Shown here piece by piece: positions 33,988 to 42,397 of a stretch of 42,397 nt of DNA (positions are counted from its first letter, which is position 1; each line of letters starts with the position of its first letter). The notes under the pieces were generated by a model, which saw only the letters and a program-made list of their open reading frames with translations, did no database searches and had not been told where the DNA came from. Made by a program: the position numbers and the translations under genes. Origin of the DNA: an uncultured Flavobacteriales bacterium (GTDB lineage Bacteria > Bacteroidota > Bacteroidia > Flavobacteriales_D > Sanyastnellaceae); contig CAJQMI010000103.1 in the NCBI GenBank assembly GCA_905479395.1, positions 1-42,397 on the forward strand, written 5' to 3'.

Positions 33988-35391
33988 GTGCAAACTCCAA
34001 CCACCTCATCGCCCTCCAAGGTTTATTCCCTGACGCAAGTTGCGCAGTCGATTCGACTTGCTTTGGAACGAGCAACGGCAAACCGCAGTTGGCTGGTCAA
34101 AGCCGAGATTCTGAAAATTTCAGAAGGGCTTGGTCAAAAAACCGTCTACTTGGATCTGGTGGAAGAACAAGGCGGACGTCAAACAGCCAAAATGCGTGGG
34201 GTTATTTGGCCTCAAAACGGCGCCGAAATTCGCTCTGAATTGGGAGGGGACACCTCCACAATACTCAAAGCAGGCTCTGAAGTGGTGTTCTCTGCTCGCA
34301 TACAATTCCATGAACGTTTTGGACTTTCATTGTTCATCGATCGGGTGGATCTGCGGCACATGCTCGGTGAAATGGAACGCCGCAAGCAAGCCACCTTGGC
34401 GCAACTCAAAAAACTCGGAGCTCTCAATTGGAACAAGCGCATTGCACTCTGTGCATTGCCTCAAAAAGTCGCCGTTATTGGATCCCCTGGCACAAGTGGC
34501 TTCAGAGATTTCATCACCAAAACTTTAGGTCATCCCAGTCACTTCAAGGTTCAACTGGAATTATTTGCATCGGGAGTGCAAGGCGCTGCTGCTCCTGAAC
34601 AATTGAAAAACGCACTGCTTCTGGCCCAAGCAAGTCAGCCTGATCTCATTGTTATGGTCCGGGGGGGAGGGAGTAAATTAGACTTGGACGCTTTCAATGA
34701 CTTCAGCCTGTGCGAGGCCATTGCCTCATCCACAGTGCCCGTTTGGACGGGAATTGGTCACGAATCGGACCTGGTGGTAGCAGACTTGGTGGCCCAACGC
34801 GCCCTCAAAACACCGACAGATGTGGCTGTTGCCTTGACAGATATGTTTGAAGAATCTGCCTACGAATTGGAGCTGATGGCTCAAAAAATGGAGCGGCGCT
34901 TCAAGCTTTGGAACCAAGGCCAACAATCATTGCTCTCGCAATGCTGGAAAACCCTGGAATGGGCAGGAAAAAATACGTTGGCACAGCGGCAAATGGAAAT
35001 TCAGGGATTTCAAAAAATGCTCACCATTCAAGGGTTTCTCCTGATTGATCGGCAAAGAAGATCCTTGGAAGAACTCGAGCGGCGATGCCTCCGATCGGGG
35101 CATCAACTCATTGACTTCACCCGACGCGAACTCCAAAATGATGGGAGACGCATTCACCAGGCCACGCATCAACAATTGCAGCACAAACGCATTGAACTGA
35201 ATCGCACTCAATCCGTGATTCGCACCTTGCATCCTGCACAAACCCTCAAACGCGGTTTCATGTTGCTCAAGCGAGGCAACACATTGCTAACGGCAACATC
35301 CGAAGCGAAAATCGGAGAAGTGTTGCGACTGGAAGGCAAGGACGGGTCTATTCCCGTTCGCATAGAAGGCAATACCAATCAACTTGATTAA
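33988..35391 (+). CDS. xseA: Exodeoxyribonuclease VII large subunit
   Basis: 467 residues from GTG 33988; a TTG at 33931 opens the frame earlier but adds a Cys-rich run not expected in the family. The N-terminal OB-fold (SLTQVAQSIRLALE, VVFSARIQFHERFGLSLFID) is followed by the nuclease domain with VAVIGSPGTSGFRDF, IVMVRGGGSKLDLDAFND and GIGHESDLVVADLVA, then the long coiled coil (about 290-430). With XseB it forms ExoVII, which degrades single-stranded DNA from both ends, in repair. xseB follows after 9 bases. Confidence 0.93.
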   Translation: MQTPTTSSPSKVYSLTQVAQSIRLALERATANRSWLVKAEILKISEGLGQKTVYLDLVEEQGGRQTAKMRGVIWPQNGAEIRSELGGDTSTILKAGSEVVFSARIQFHERFGLSLFIDRVDLRHMLGEMERRKQATLAQLKKLGALNWNKRIALCALPQKVAVIGSPGTSGFRDFITKTLGHPSHFKVQLELFASGVQGAAAPEQLKNALLLAQASQPDLIVMVRGGGSKLDLDAFNDFSLCEAIASSTVPVWTGIGHESDLVVADLVAQRALKTPTDVAVALTDMFEESAYELELMAQKMERRFKLWNQGQQSLLSQCWKTLEWAGKNTLAQRQMEIQGFQKMLTIQGFLLIDRQRRSLEELERRCLRSGHQLIDFTRRELQNDGRRIHQATHQQLQHKRIELNRTQSVIRTLHPAQTLKRGFMLLKRGNTLLTATSEAKIGEVLRLEGKDGSIPVRIEGNTNQLD

Positions 35392-35400
35392 ATTCACACC

Positions 35401-35652
35401 ATGGCAAAAAACAACCAAGACTCCGAAGTCCCCGAGAAGTTTGATGATGCTCTGATCGAATTACGCGGTCTGATGGAACTGCTTGAAAGCGATGACATCT
35501 CTGTGGACACTTTGACGCAAGCCATTCGGAGAGCAGCTGTCCTCTTGAAGCATTGCCAGTCTACACTCAACTCCACCGAATCAGAAATCAAAGCGCTGAT
35601 GGAGGAATTGGGCGTCACCGGAAGCTCGGACTCCGCGTCAGACGATGCCTAA
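35401..35652 (+). CDS. xseB: Exodeoxyribonuclease VII small subunit
   Basis: 83 residues with the two-helix pattern of XseB: FDDALIELRGLMELLESDDISVD and LLKHCQSTLNSTESEIKAL. It binds along the coiled coil of XseA. ATG 9 bases after the xseA stop; convergent with the lipoprotein gene. Confidence 0.93.
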   Translation: MAKNNQDSEVPEKFDDALIELRGLMELLESDDISVDTLTQAIRRAAVLLKHCQSTLNSTESEIKALMEELGVTGSSDSASDDA

Positions 35653-35676
35653 AGGATTGCCCAAACAACTCCGCGC

Positions 35677-36117
35677 TTAACGCTGTTTGCTGAGTTGGTC
35701 CAGTAAGCCCTTCGCTCCATCTGAAGTCAGTTCTTTGATGTCCTGTGGCATCTTCTTCGAATCCTGCACTGCAGCCGTCAACTTGGCTCGGAAGGCCCCA
35801 ACGAGGTTCTTGTAAGCGTCAAAATCATCACACACAGACTGGGCTTGACTCCATGCACTCAATTCTTCAGGCGTGCGCTTTGCTCGCATGCAAGGCGCGG
35901 TGGATTTTGTCAACGATTGTGTCCATTCCTTGGCAGTCCAATCGGCATGCTCTTCTGCTAGAATTCCCTCGAGCGAAGACTTCATTTCAATCAAACATGC
36001 GCAGGCATCTTCGTTTGCAACTTCAGTTGCTGTCTCGGCTGATTCGGAGCCTGCTCCGCAGCCGATCCACGCCACTCCAAAAATCATCAAAATTCCAAAA
36101 GGCAAAACATTTTTCAT
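35677..36117 (-). CDS. Hypothetical lipoprotein, 146 aa
   Basis: A lipoprotein signal peptide (MKNVLPFGILMIFGVAWIGC, lipidated Cys 20), then an acidic linker and a helical domain with four cysteines: two in ACAC, and one each in APCMRAKRTPEEL and AQSVCDDF. These may form disulfides. No family recognised. A promoter box lies 35 bases upstream. It converges on xseB. Confidence 0.8.
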   Translation of the reverse strand: MKNVLPFGILMIFGVAWIGCGAGSESAETATEVANEDACACLIEMKSSLEGILAEEHADWTAKEWTQSLTKSTAPCMRAKRTPEELSAWSQAQSVCDDFDAYKNLVGAFRAKLTAAVQDSKKMPQDIKELTSDGAKGLLDQLSKQR

Positions 36118-36151
36118 GACTGAAGAGGTTATCTTGGTGGTAATTATGGTG

Positions 36152-36159
36152 TAAATATA
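36152..36159 (-). promoter_or_regulatory. Candidate -7 box for the lipoprotein gene
   Basis: The minus strand reads TATATTTA, seven of eight to TAnnTTTG, 35 bases before the ATG. Confidence 0.35.
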
Positions 36160-36229
36160 CCGCTTTAACGAAGGCCGTTAAAGCACATTCTCAATCGCTC
36201 CTAGCAACCTTCTTTATTGCACAAACAAA

Positions 36230-37120
36230 ATGAAAGCTGAGCCCAACCCCGCCGACAACCTGCGAGTTTCTTCTGTTCAAACGGCGCAACGTGTCTTGAT
36301 GGGTGAGAATTGGATCGAACAGCCTCTGCCCAGTCAAATCACAAATCGAGTAGGTCCTTTTTTATTGATTCACCACTGGCAAGATTACTTTCATGGTGGA
36401 CAAGAACCTCTTGAGGTTGGTGTCGGACCTCATCCTCATCGCGGATTCAGCCCCGTGACATGCATCTATGCAGGCGCGCTGCGTCACCGGGATTCACTGG
36501 GAAACGACCACGTTGTAAGTGCAGGAGGAACCCAATGGATGGACAGCGGTTCTGGGATTGTGCACAGTGAACGCCCAGATGACTCCATTGCTCGAGAAGG
36601 AGGCATGCTTGAAATCATTCAATTCTGGGTCAACACGCCAAGGGCTCACAAAATGAAAGATCCATCTTATCAGCCACTGAGCCAAGAAGAAACCCCACAA
36701 TGGAATGAAAACAACTGGCGTATTGCGCTTGTACAAGGCGAATGGAACGGATACCAATCGCCCATCCAATCGCATCACCCCATGCGCATTGCCAATCTGC
36801 AATGCAACGAATCCGGTGCCTCCATTGATCTTCCGATGCCTGAAAACTGGAGCGGCATACTTTACGTTCTTAGCGGAGCGATTCAAGTGAGCAACGCAAG
36901 AGCCTCTGGTAGGCAAATGATGGTGATTGGGACGGGAGTAACCTCCATGATCTCTTTGGCCGCAGAAGAAGATACGCGGGTGCTTTTTCTATCTTCCGCT
37001 CCTTTGGAAGAACCCGTCGTGAGTCACGGACCGTTTGTTTTGAGCACCTATGAAGACGTGCAAAAAGCCATCATGGACTATCACAATGGAAAAATGGGCG
37101 ATTTGGTGGAAGGGTCTTGA
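36230..37120 (+). CDS. Pirin family protein
   Basis: 296 residues, a bicupin. The N-terminal cupin holds the metal-binding pattern PHPHRGFSPVTCIYAG and GSGIVHSER, and the pirin block FWVNTPRAHKMKDPSYQ follows. The C-terminal cupin is less conserved. Pirins bind iron; some oxidise quercetin and others act as redox or transcription cofactors. No partner is adjacent; the gene sits alone between the lipoprotein gene and the haloperoxidase-like gene. Substrate cannot be inferred. Confidence 0.93.
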   Translation: MKAEPNPADNLRVSSVQTAQRVLMGENWIEQPLPSQITNRVGPFLLIHHWQDYFHGGQEPLEVGVGPHPHRGFSPVTCIYAGALRHRDSLGNDHVVSAGGTQWMDSGSGIVHSERPDDSIAREGGMLEIIQFWVNTPRAHKMKDPSYQPLSQEETPQWNENNWRIALVQGEWNGYQSPIQSHHPMRIANLQCNESGASIDLPMPENWSGILYVLSGAIQVSNARASGRQMMVIGTGVTSMISLAAEEDTRVLFLSSAPLEEPVVSHGPFVLSTYEDVQKAIMDYHNGKMGDLVEGS

Positions 37121-37284
37121 GCGAATTCTCGGCGAGTTCGACGAGAACGGAACCTGCGTTGAAATGATTGAGACAAGAATAGAGGTGAAAACCTTCATTG
37201 AAAACACCGCTGCGACTAAAGCCATTCTGGTATTTGAATTCATGGGAAGGCGTTTTACATTGCACCAAAGCCAACGCCAACGCC

Positions 37285-39444
37285 ATGATTCGCTGCCTAA
37301 CACTTCTCGTCGCTCTGAATATTATCGGATTCCTTGCGCCGCGCGCGGCATTCAGCCAAAGTGAAGAAAGCATCGCGCACATTTGGAACGAAGAAGTTTT
37401 GGAAGGTATTCGCAATGATTTCGCGCGACCAACCGTGCACGCCCGCAACCTTTTGCACACCAACATCGCCATGTACGATTGCTGGAGCGCCTTCGACGAA
37501 GGCCCATCGGAGACCTTTTTCTTGGGAAAATCATGGGCAGGTTTTGAGTGTCCTTTCGAAGGAATCGTCATCCCTTCCGAGCCAGAAGAAGTACAAGCCG
37601 CTCGCGAAGAAGCCATTAGCTATGCTGTGTTTAGAATCATGCAGCACCGCTTTGTCGACTCACCTGATGGCGAAATCACCATGTTCAACATCAATTCGAT
37701 GATGGCTCAATTGGGCTATGACATGGACTTTGTTTCTACAAATTATCAAAATGATGGACCGGCCGCTTTGGGCAACTACATCGCCGAACGAATCATCGCT
37801 TTTGGCGCACAAGATGGCTCAAACGAATCCAACGGATTTGAAGCTTCGTGCTATGCTCCCATCAACCCCAATATCCAGCCGGAAATGCCCGGCAATCCAA
37901 ATGTCATTGACCCCAATCATTGGCAACCCATCGAATTGACGTTGTTCATTGACCAGAGTGGAAATGTGAGCACGACGATCCCCGAATTTGTCGGGCCACA
38001 GTGGGGTGAAGTCACACCATTTGCATTGGATTCTGCTGACCTCCAATTCTTGGAACGCGACAGTTGCACTTACCACGTCTGGAAAGATCCGGGAGAGCCT
38101 GTGTATCTGGACAGCACATCCGTTGCTTCTGGCCTGGATGATGAATGGAAATGGAACTTTGCCATGGTGTCCGTTTGGTCGTCACACTTGGACCCCACAG
38201 ACAGTGTGATGTGGGACATCTCGCCCGCAGGAATGGGCAGCGATGGTTCGTTTACCACGGACCCTGAGGAGTTTGAAGAATTTTACGACTTCTTCAACGG
38301 CGGCGGTGTTCACCCCGGGCATGACTTGAATCCATTCACTGGTGAACCCTATGAATCCCAGATGGTGCCTCGCGGCGATTACACGCGCTGCCTCGCGGAA
38401 TTCTGGGCAGATGGTCCGGACAGTGAAACCCCTCCCGGCCACTGGTTTACCATCCTGAATGATATCATGGATTATCCGGACTTCGAATACCGATGGCGCG
38501 GTCAAGGGGCCGTCATTGACGAATTGGAATTTACCGTCAAGGCATACCTGGCATTGGCCGGTGCTATGCATGACGCCGCTGTTTCCACCTGGAGCATCAA
38601 GGGCTATCACGATTACACAAGACCGGTAGCAGCCATTCGATACATGGCCGAAAACGGTCAAAGTTCTGATACAACCTTAACCAATTATCATCCTTCTGGA
38701 CTGCCGCTTGTTCCCGGATACATTGAAGTTGTCGAAGAAGGCGACCCCTTGGCAACTTGGAATCCAGACGCGGTGGGCGAAATCAAAGTTTACGCGTGGC
38801 GCGGACCTGATTACGTTGAAGTGCCATTCATCGATGAAGCCGGTGTGGGATGGATCCTAGCCAAGAATTGGTGGCCATACCAGCGCCCGTCCTTTGTGAC
38901 CCCTCCTTTCGCTGGCTATGTAAGCGGGCACTCCACTTTCTCGCGCGCGGCCGCAGAAGTATTGACCTTGCTCACAGGAAGCGAGTACTTCCCGGGCGGA
39001 CTCGGTTCATGGCCCGTCACGATGAACCAATTCTTGGTGTTTGAAGACGGCCCATCACAAAGTTTTGAGCTGCAATGGGCAACCTATTATGATGCCGCAA
39101 ACGAAAGTGCACTTTCCCGGATGTGGGGCGGCATCCACCCTCCGATGGATGATGGACGCGCTCGTCAAATTGGAATCGAGGTGGGCATCCAAGCATTTCA
39201 CTGTGCTGAGGGCTATGTTTTTCCTGAGCTTTCCGAAGGATGCGGAGGTGCTGGATTCTTGCCAGGCGGATTCTGTCCAGGTGACTTCAATGCAGACGCG
39301 GCGGTCAATGTGGGGGATTTCCTCCTATTCCTAGGAGCCTTCAGCAACGAGTGGGCAGGCGTGTATGATTTCGACGACAACGATGTTATTGGATCCAATG
39401 ACTTGTTGATATTCCTCACGCTGTTTGGGGAGATTTGCGATTGA
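37285..39444 (+). CDS. Secreted vanadium-haloperoxidase/PAP2-type protein with dockerin-like tail
   Basis: 719 residues from ATG 37285, which opens the signal peptide MIRCLTLLVALNIIGFL; the frame is open from 37198 without a reason to start there. The vanadate/phosphate-binding signature is complete: K-x6-RP in IKGYHDYTRP, SGH at 547-549 and SRMWGGIH (Arg 612, His 618). Such enzymes are either acid phosphatases or halide oxidisers; bromo- or chloroperoxidase cannot be told apart. The last 60 residues form two dockerin-like halves (CPGDFNADAAVNVGDFLLFL and YDFDDNDVIGSNDLLIFL) ending in Cys-Asp, the same ending as the 1303-residue protein. Extracellular or surface-attached. The terminator at 39490-39519 lies 45 bases past the stop. 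Confidence 0.9.
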   Translation: MIRCLTLLVALNIIGFLAPRAAFSQSEESIAHIWNEEVLEGIRNDFARPTVHARNLLHTNIAMYDCWSAFDEGPSETFFLGKSWAGFECPFEGIVIPSEPEEVQAAREEAISYAVFRIMQHRFVDSPDGEITMFNINSMMAQLGYDMDFVSTNYQNDGPAALGNYIAERIIAFGAQDGSNESNGFEASCYAPINPNIQPEMPGNPNVIDPNHWQPIELTLFIDQSGNVSTTIPEFVGPQWGEVTPFALDSADLQFLERDSCTYHVWKDPGEPVYLDSTSVASGLDDEWKWNFAMVSVWSSHLDPTDSVMWDISPAGMGSDGSFTTDPEEFEEFYDFFNGGGVHPGHDLNPFTGEPYESQMVPRGDYTRCLAEFWADGPDSETPPGHWFTILNDIMDYPDFEYRWRGQGAVIDELEFTVKAYLALAGAMHDAAVSTWSIKGYHDYTRPVAAIRYMAENGQSSDTTLTNYHPSGLPLVPGYIEVVEEGDPLATWNPDAVGEIKVYAWRGPDYVEVPFIDEAGVGWILAKNWWPYQRPSFVTPPFAGYVSGHSTFSRAAAEVLTLLTGSEYFPGGLGSWPVTMNQFLVFEDGPSQSFELQWATYYDAANESALSRMWGGIHPPMDDGRARQIGIEVGIQAFHCAEGYVFPELSEGCGGAGFLPGGFCPGDFNADAAVNVGDFLLFLGAFSNEWAGVYDFDDNDVIGSNDLLIFLTLFGEICD

Positions 39445-39489
39445 ACCAGTGCAAAGGAAAGTCAATGGAACGCATCCTGTAAAAACCAA

Positions 39490-39519
39490 AAAAGAGCAAC
39501 CATCTCTGATTGCTCTTTT
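39490..39519. terminator. Terminator beside tRNA-fMet fragment, copy 1
   Basis: A 10-base-pair stem (39490-39499 with 39510-39519) and 10-base loop. The minus-strand side runs into TTTTTTGG, so it ends transcription leaving the tRNA fragment; it could also stop the haloperoxidase message. Confidence 0.85.
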
Positions 39520-39529
39520 ATTGTTTTCT

Positions 39530-39594
<65 letters not shown>

Positions 39595-39682
39595 AAGTCC
39601 TTGTTGGACTGTGACTTACCGTTGTTCCGTTCAAAACTGACAGATGTAGTTGAACTGTATGCTTCATTTTAGGCCCTTTACT

Positions 39683-40615
39683 CTAATGCACTGAAGGCAA
39701 ACCGTTGATTGCCCTTGCAATCATTTCAGAATATATTTCACTTCCTTTCAGATTCAGGTGTAATTCGTCACAAAACAATGTGTCTGGAAAAACACAACTT
39801 TCCGGTGTTAAGAGAAGAGGCCGAGACAATTCTAGAGACAATGAATTCATCGCATTTACATATTGGTATGCCGCTCTAGAATCTCGAACAGGCACAGGTA
39901 GAAGGTGAGTGAATTGGTCTTTTTTTTGTCTCCAAAATGAGAAATCAATTCCCATTTCCAAATCGTAATTTTTCTCAAAATCTATAAATCTCCCTCCATT
40001 GAAGTCGCTTCCATCAGCGGATGAAACTGCGAAGTCATTCCTTCTCTTGTTTTGATCCAATATCACACCCCTTTTGCTTATTACATCGCTACTCCATTGG
40101 AACCCCTCCATTACGTTGGATGGCTTATAATAGGAATGCCACGGTCGAAAATGATGAGCAAAAGCCCAAGCTTTGCTCAGCACAAACACCCGCAAACCAT
40201 AGTTTTTCAGCACCTCAAAAGACCCGAGTCGTGAGTGAGACAACAACTCAGGAACCAAGTATCCTTCTCGCGGCTGATCCAACCAAGGCGGGCCAGGTGA
40301 CATAATAATGTAGTTAGCCTCTCTTCCAATTTGTTTTGCCTCATTGAACACATACAAAGGCCCCGTTCCCGCGTGCAATCCAAAGCTGAAAAAGTCAATG
40401 CCTGATTCGACTAAGGTTTCTTCGTGAAGTCCGAAAGCAAGCGTAGAAGGTCCGATGAAAAGAACATCTGCGACGATAGAATCCAGAGGGAAAACATTGA
40501 AAGCCCCTTCATAGGAAGTTGCCATACCCACTGGTATTGGTGCATATCTGATCGCCATCAATACGACTAAGAGGATCGATGCGATCCCGATGAGACTAGC
40601 GATGAATTTTCTCAT
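39683..40615 (-). CDS. SGNH-fold acyltransferase/esterase-like membrane protein
   Basis: 310 residues. One N-terminal membrane helix (FIASLIGIASILLVVLMAI). The SGNH block I is FIGPSTLAFG with the likely nucleophile Ser 57, and block V is CDELHLN with Asp 283 and His 286, so the triad is plausible. AlgJ/AlgX/PatB/DltD-type proteins with this fold accept acyl groups from an MBOAT partner and pass them to a polysaccharide outside the membrane. The MBOAT gene lies just upstream with one base between the genes. The last 74 bases are repeated at the window's right end. The name SGNH rests on motifs only. Confidence 0.78.
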   Translation of the reverse strand: MRKFIASLIGIASILLVVLMAIRYAPIPVGMATSYEGAFNVFPLDSIVADVLFIGPSTLAFGLHEETLVESGIDFFSFGLHAGTGPLYVFNEAKQIGREANYIIMSPGPPWLDQPREGYLVPELLSHSRLGSFEVLKNYGLRVFVLSKAWAFAHHFRPWHSYYKPSNVMEGFQWSSDVISKRGVILDQNKRRNDFAVSSADGSDFNGGRFIDFEKNYDLEMGIDFSFWRQKKDQFTHLLPVPVRDSRAAYQYVNAMNSLSLELSRPLLLTPESCVFPDTLFCDELHLNLKGSEIYSEMIARAINGLPSVH

Positions 40616-40616
40616 T

Positions 40617-42032
40617 TTAAAACTCGAAATAAATAAACGTTGGAGCAGGATTGATTGTTGAGTGGATTAAAATCAACAATGCCGCGAAAACGTAAATAAA
40701 GTACCTGATAAAAGCATGATGAATTTTCACTTTTTTCAGCAAAAACCAGTCTACAAGGAGTAAGGCGATGATGTACGGGATTGGAGACCTATGTGAGTCT
40801 GGAAACCTAAGATCCTGTGCCATGCGAAGAATATAATTACTGGCATCTCCAATGTTGTCTGATCGAAAGAAAATACGGGGTATCGAACCCAACGCAAAGG
40901 TGGCTATCATTTGGAGACACTCCCTCCCTGTTGGCAACCAACGCCCTTCTCCTATGTCTTCAGAGGTGTAACGTCTATTTTTCCCTGCCAGCATTAATGG
41001 GAGAAATAAAGCCGCCTGAATGCCCCCCCAAGCAATGAATGTCCAATTTGCTCCGTGCCACAAACCACTCACCAAGAAAATAATGAACACATTGCGAATG
41101 GACATCCATTTCCCCCCGCGTGAGCCACCCAGTGGAATGTACACGTAGTCGCGGAACCAGGCACCCATTGAGATGTGCCAACGACGCCAAAACTCACCAT
41201 GATCGCGGGCGAAATATGGCATTTTAAAGTTCGTCATGAGTTGAATGCCAAAAAGCTTGGCTGTGCCGATTGCGATATCGCTATAACCCGAGAAATCTCC
41301 ATACAGCTGAAATCCAAAGTAGATGGCGCCAAGCATGAGTGTTGGTCCTGAATAACCAGCATAATTCGCAAAAATATCATTGACGTGCAAGGCACACGTA
41401 TCTGCGACCACGACCTTCTTGAACAACCCCAGCAGGATGAGTCGAAGACCTGCAACGCCCTCCTCGTATTTGAAAACTCGCTTATTCTCGAGTTGGAAGA
41501 GCAGTTTCGACGCACGCTCAATCGGGCCTGCAACGAGCTGAGGAAAGAAACTGACAAAAGCTGCGAAGTTGATGAGATTTCGAGTTGGCTTCGTATCTCC
41601 TCGGTAGACGTCAATCGAATACGATAATGTCTGAAAGGTGTAAAATGAAATCCCGACAGGCAAGATGACGTTCAAAGAAGAAACATTCGTGGAGATACCC
41701 AAAGCACTCCATGCATCCATCCAACTATCGATGAAGAAATTGGCGTACTTGAAATAACACAGAAGCCCCAAGTTCACCAAAAGAGAAAGCCCTAGCCATG
41801 CCCTCTTGGTCCGTTGTTTGGGTGACGAGGAGATCTTTAGTCCAACAAAGAAGTCAACCACAGTCGAAAACACGATAAGACCTAGAAATCTCCAATCCCA
41901 CCACCCGTAAAAGAAGTAGCTCGCTAAAAGTATGAGCGCGTTCTGTGCTTGCAGGTGACGTTTGAAGATGAACCAGTAAAGGACAAAAACAACGGACAGA
42001 AAAACCAAAAACTCAGCAGACTGAAAAAGCAT
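40617..42032 (-). CDS. MBOAT (AlgI-type) O-acyltransferase
   Basis: 471 residues with about eleven hydrophobic helices. The family start LFQSAEFLVFLSVVFVLYW, the block YGDFSGYSDIAIGTAKLFG, FWRRWHISMGAWFRDYVYIPLGGSR and the catalytic His 326 in GLWHGANW are all present. It moves an acyl (often acetyl) group from the cytoplasm to an external polysaccharide, working with an SGNH partner, here the next gene. The substrate could be alginate-like, peptidoglycan or another surface glycan; no biosynthesis genes are nearby. The pair forms a unit bounded by the repeats. Confidence 0.93.
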   Translation of the reverse strand: MLFQSAEFLVFLSVVFVLYWFIFKRHLQAQNALILLASYFFYGWWDWRFLGLIVFSTVVDFFVGLKISSSPKQRTKRAWLGLSLLVNLGLLCYFKYANFFIDSWMDAWSALGISTNVSSLNVILPVGISFYTFQTLSYSIDVYRGDTKPTRNLINFAAFVSFFPQLVAGPIERASKLLFQLENKRVFKYEEGVAGLRLILLGLFKKVVVADTCALHVNDIFANYAGYSGPTLMLGAIYFGFQLYGDFSGYSDIAIGTAKLFGIQLMTNFKMPYFARDHGEFWRRWHISMGAWFRDYVYIPLGGSRGGKWMSIRNVFIIFLVSGLWHGANWTFIAWGGIQAALFLPLMLAGKNRRYTSEDIGEGRWLPTGRECLQMIATFALGSIPRIFFRSDNIGDASNYILRMAQDLRFPDSHRSPIPYIIALLLVDWFLLKKVKIHHAFIRYFIYVFAALLILIHSTINPAPTFIYFEF

Positions 42033-42102
42033 AAGAAATTTAATTTTGAACCTAGAATTACACGAATCCTAATTCTAAAGGATGCTCTTCAACTGTGCTT
42101 TT

Positions 42103-42110
42103 CAAAAGTA
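42103..42110 (-). promoter_or_regulatory. Candidate -7 box for the MBOAT-SGNH pair
   Basis: The minus strand reads TACTTTTG, an exact TAnnTTTG. A TTTG 17 bases upstream lies in the T-run of the repeat's terminator. CAAAAG and CTTTTG arms (42103-42120) form an inverted repeat over the box that could be an operator. Confidence 0.5.
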
Positions 42111-42130
42111 CAATCTTTTGTACAAACCAA

Positions 42131-42160
42131 AAAAGAGCAACCATCTCTGATTGCTCTTTT
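42131..42160. terminator. Terminator beside tRNA-fMet fragment, copy 2
   Basis: Same 10-base-pair hairpin as at 39490-39519. It would separate transcription of a further SGNH gene to the right from the MBOAT-SGNH pair. Confidence 0.85.
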
Positions 42161-42170
42161 ATTGTTTTCT

Positions 42171-42235
<65 letters not shown>

Positions 42236-42323
42236 AAGTCCTTGTTGGACTGTGACTTACCGTTGTTCCATTCAAAACTGACAGATGTAGTTGAACTGTA
42301 TGCTTCATTTTAGGCCCTTTACT

Positions 42324-42397
42324 CTAATGCACTGAAGGCAAACCGTTGATTGCCCTTGCAATCATTTCAGAATATATTTCACTTCCTTTCAGATTCA
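42324..42397 (-). CDS. 3' end of a second SGNH-like gene (partial)
   Basis: In frame, the last 24 codons are identical to those of the SGNH gene at 39683, ending ...ARAINGLPSVH. The gene continues past the window's right end. It indicates at least one more unit of the same kind, unless the end comes from an assembly loop. Confidence 0.6.
   Translation of the reverse strand, partial: NLKGSEIYSEMIARAINGLPSVH

Noticed and set aside
39706-39723. Hairpin of seven base pairs at the end of the SGNH gene as a recombination site
   Set aside because: It lies inside coding sequence (MIARAIN) and is explained by the codons; no second signal supports it.

Overview
The window is a stretch of a Bacteroidota genome, most likely a marine Flavobacteriales-type organism and probably an assembled contig. 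The grounds are promoter boxes of the TAnnTTTG type, a TonB receptor with an N-terminal carboxypeptidase-like domain, DUF1573 and DUF5715 proteins, a fused E1 alpha/beta dehydrogenase, secreted proteins with 'DDGSC' cysteine repeats, and a short-LID adenylate kinase. Genes are tightly packed; no gene-free stretch exceeds about 300 bases. The longest are 42033-42323 and 39445-39682, which hold a terminator and a tRNA fragment each.

Layout. 1-2514: end of a MacB/FtsX-type permease, an unknown protein and a thioredoxin-like lipoprotein. 2538-6165: polyphosphate metabolism (ppk1 then ppx) divergent from a 2-Cys peroxiredoxin. 6176-14915 (minus strand): valS followed by a compact run of eight genes built round light and DNA repair: a DUF6435-like small protein, SDR, flavin reductase, alpha/beta hydrolase, a 52-residue DUF2256 zinc-ribbon gene, an FeS-type photolyase, a CRY-DASH and an unknown protein. 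Four of the junctions are 4-8 base overlaps. 15029-22544: DUF1573 protein, a 1303-residue secreted protein with two near-identical alpha/beta-hydrolase domains that both lack the nucleophile serine, and a TonB receptor. 22638-29443: fused E1 dehydrogenase with an S4 protein, the adk-obg-psuG operon, and divergent lpd (E3). 29515-37120: DUF5715, a small protein coupled to an Nramp-like transporter, OB-fold and secreted proteins, xseA-xseB, a lipoprotein, pirin. 37285-39444: a secreted vanadium-haloperoxidase/PAP2-type protein whose C-terminal dockerin-like module is shared with the 1303-residue protein. 39483-42397: an MBOAT + SGNH acyltransferase pair bounded on both sides by a 274-base direct repeat.

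The most unusual structure is that last region. Each repeat copy holds a Rho-independent terminator, the 3' 65 nucleotides of an initiator tRNA-fMet gene (first 11 nucleotides missing) and the 3' end of an SGNH gene. The arrangement is what would be left by tandem, tRNA-directed integration of a 2641-base surface-acylation cassette that carries no recombinase here. The window stops exactly 127 bases after the last mismatch between the two copies, which suggests the assembly broke on this repeat and that more units may lie beyond.
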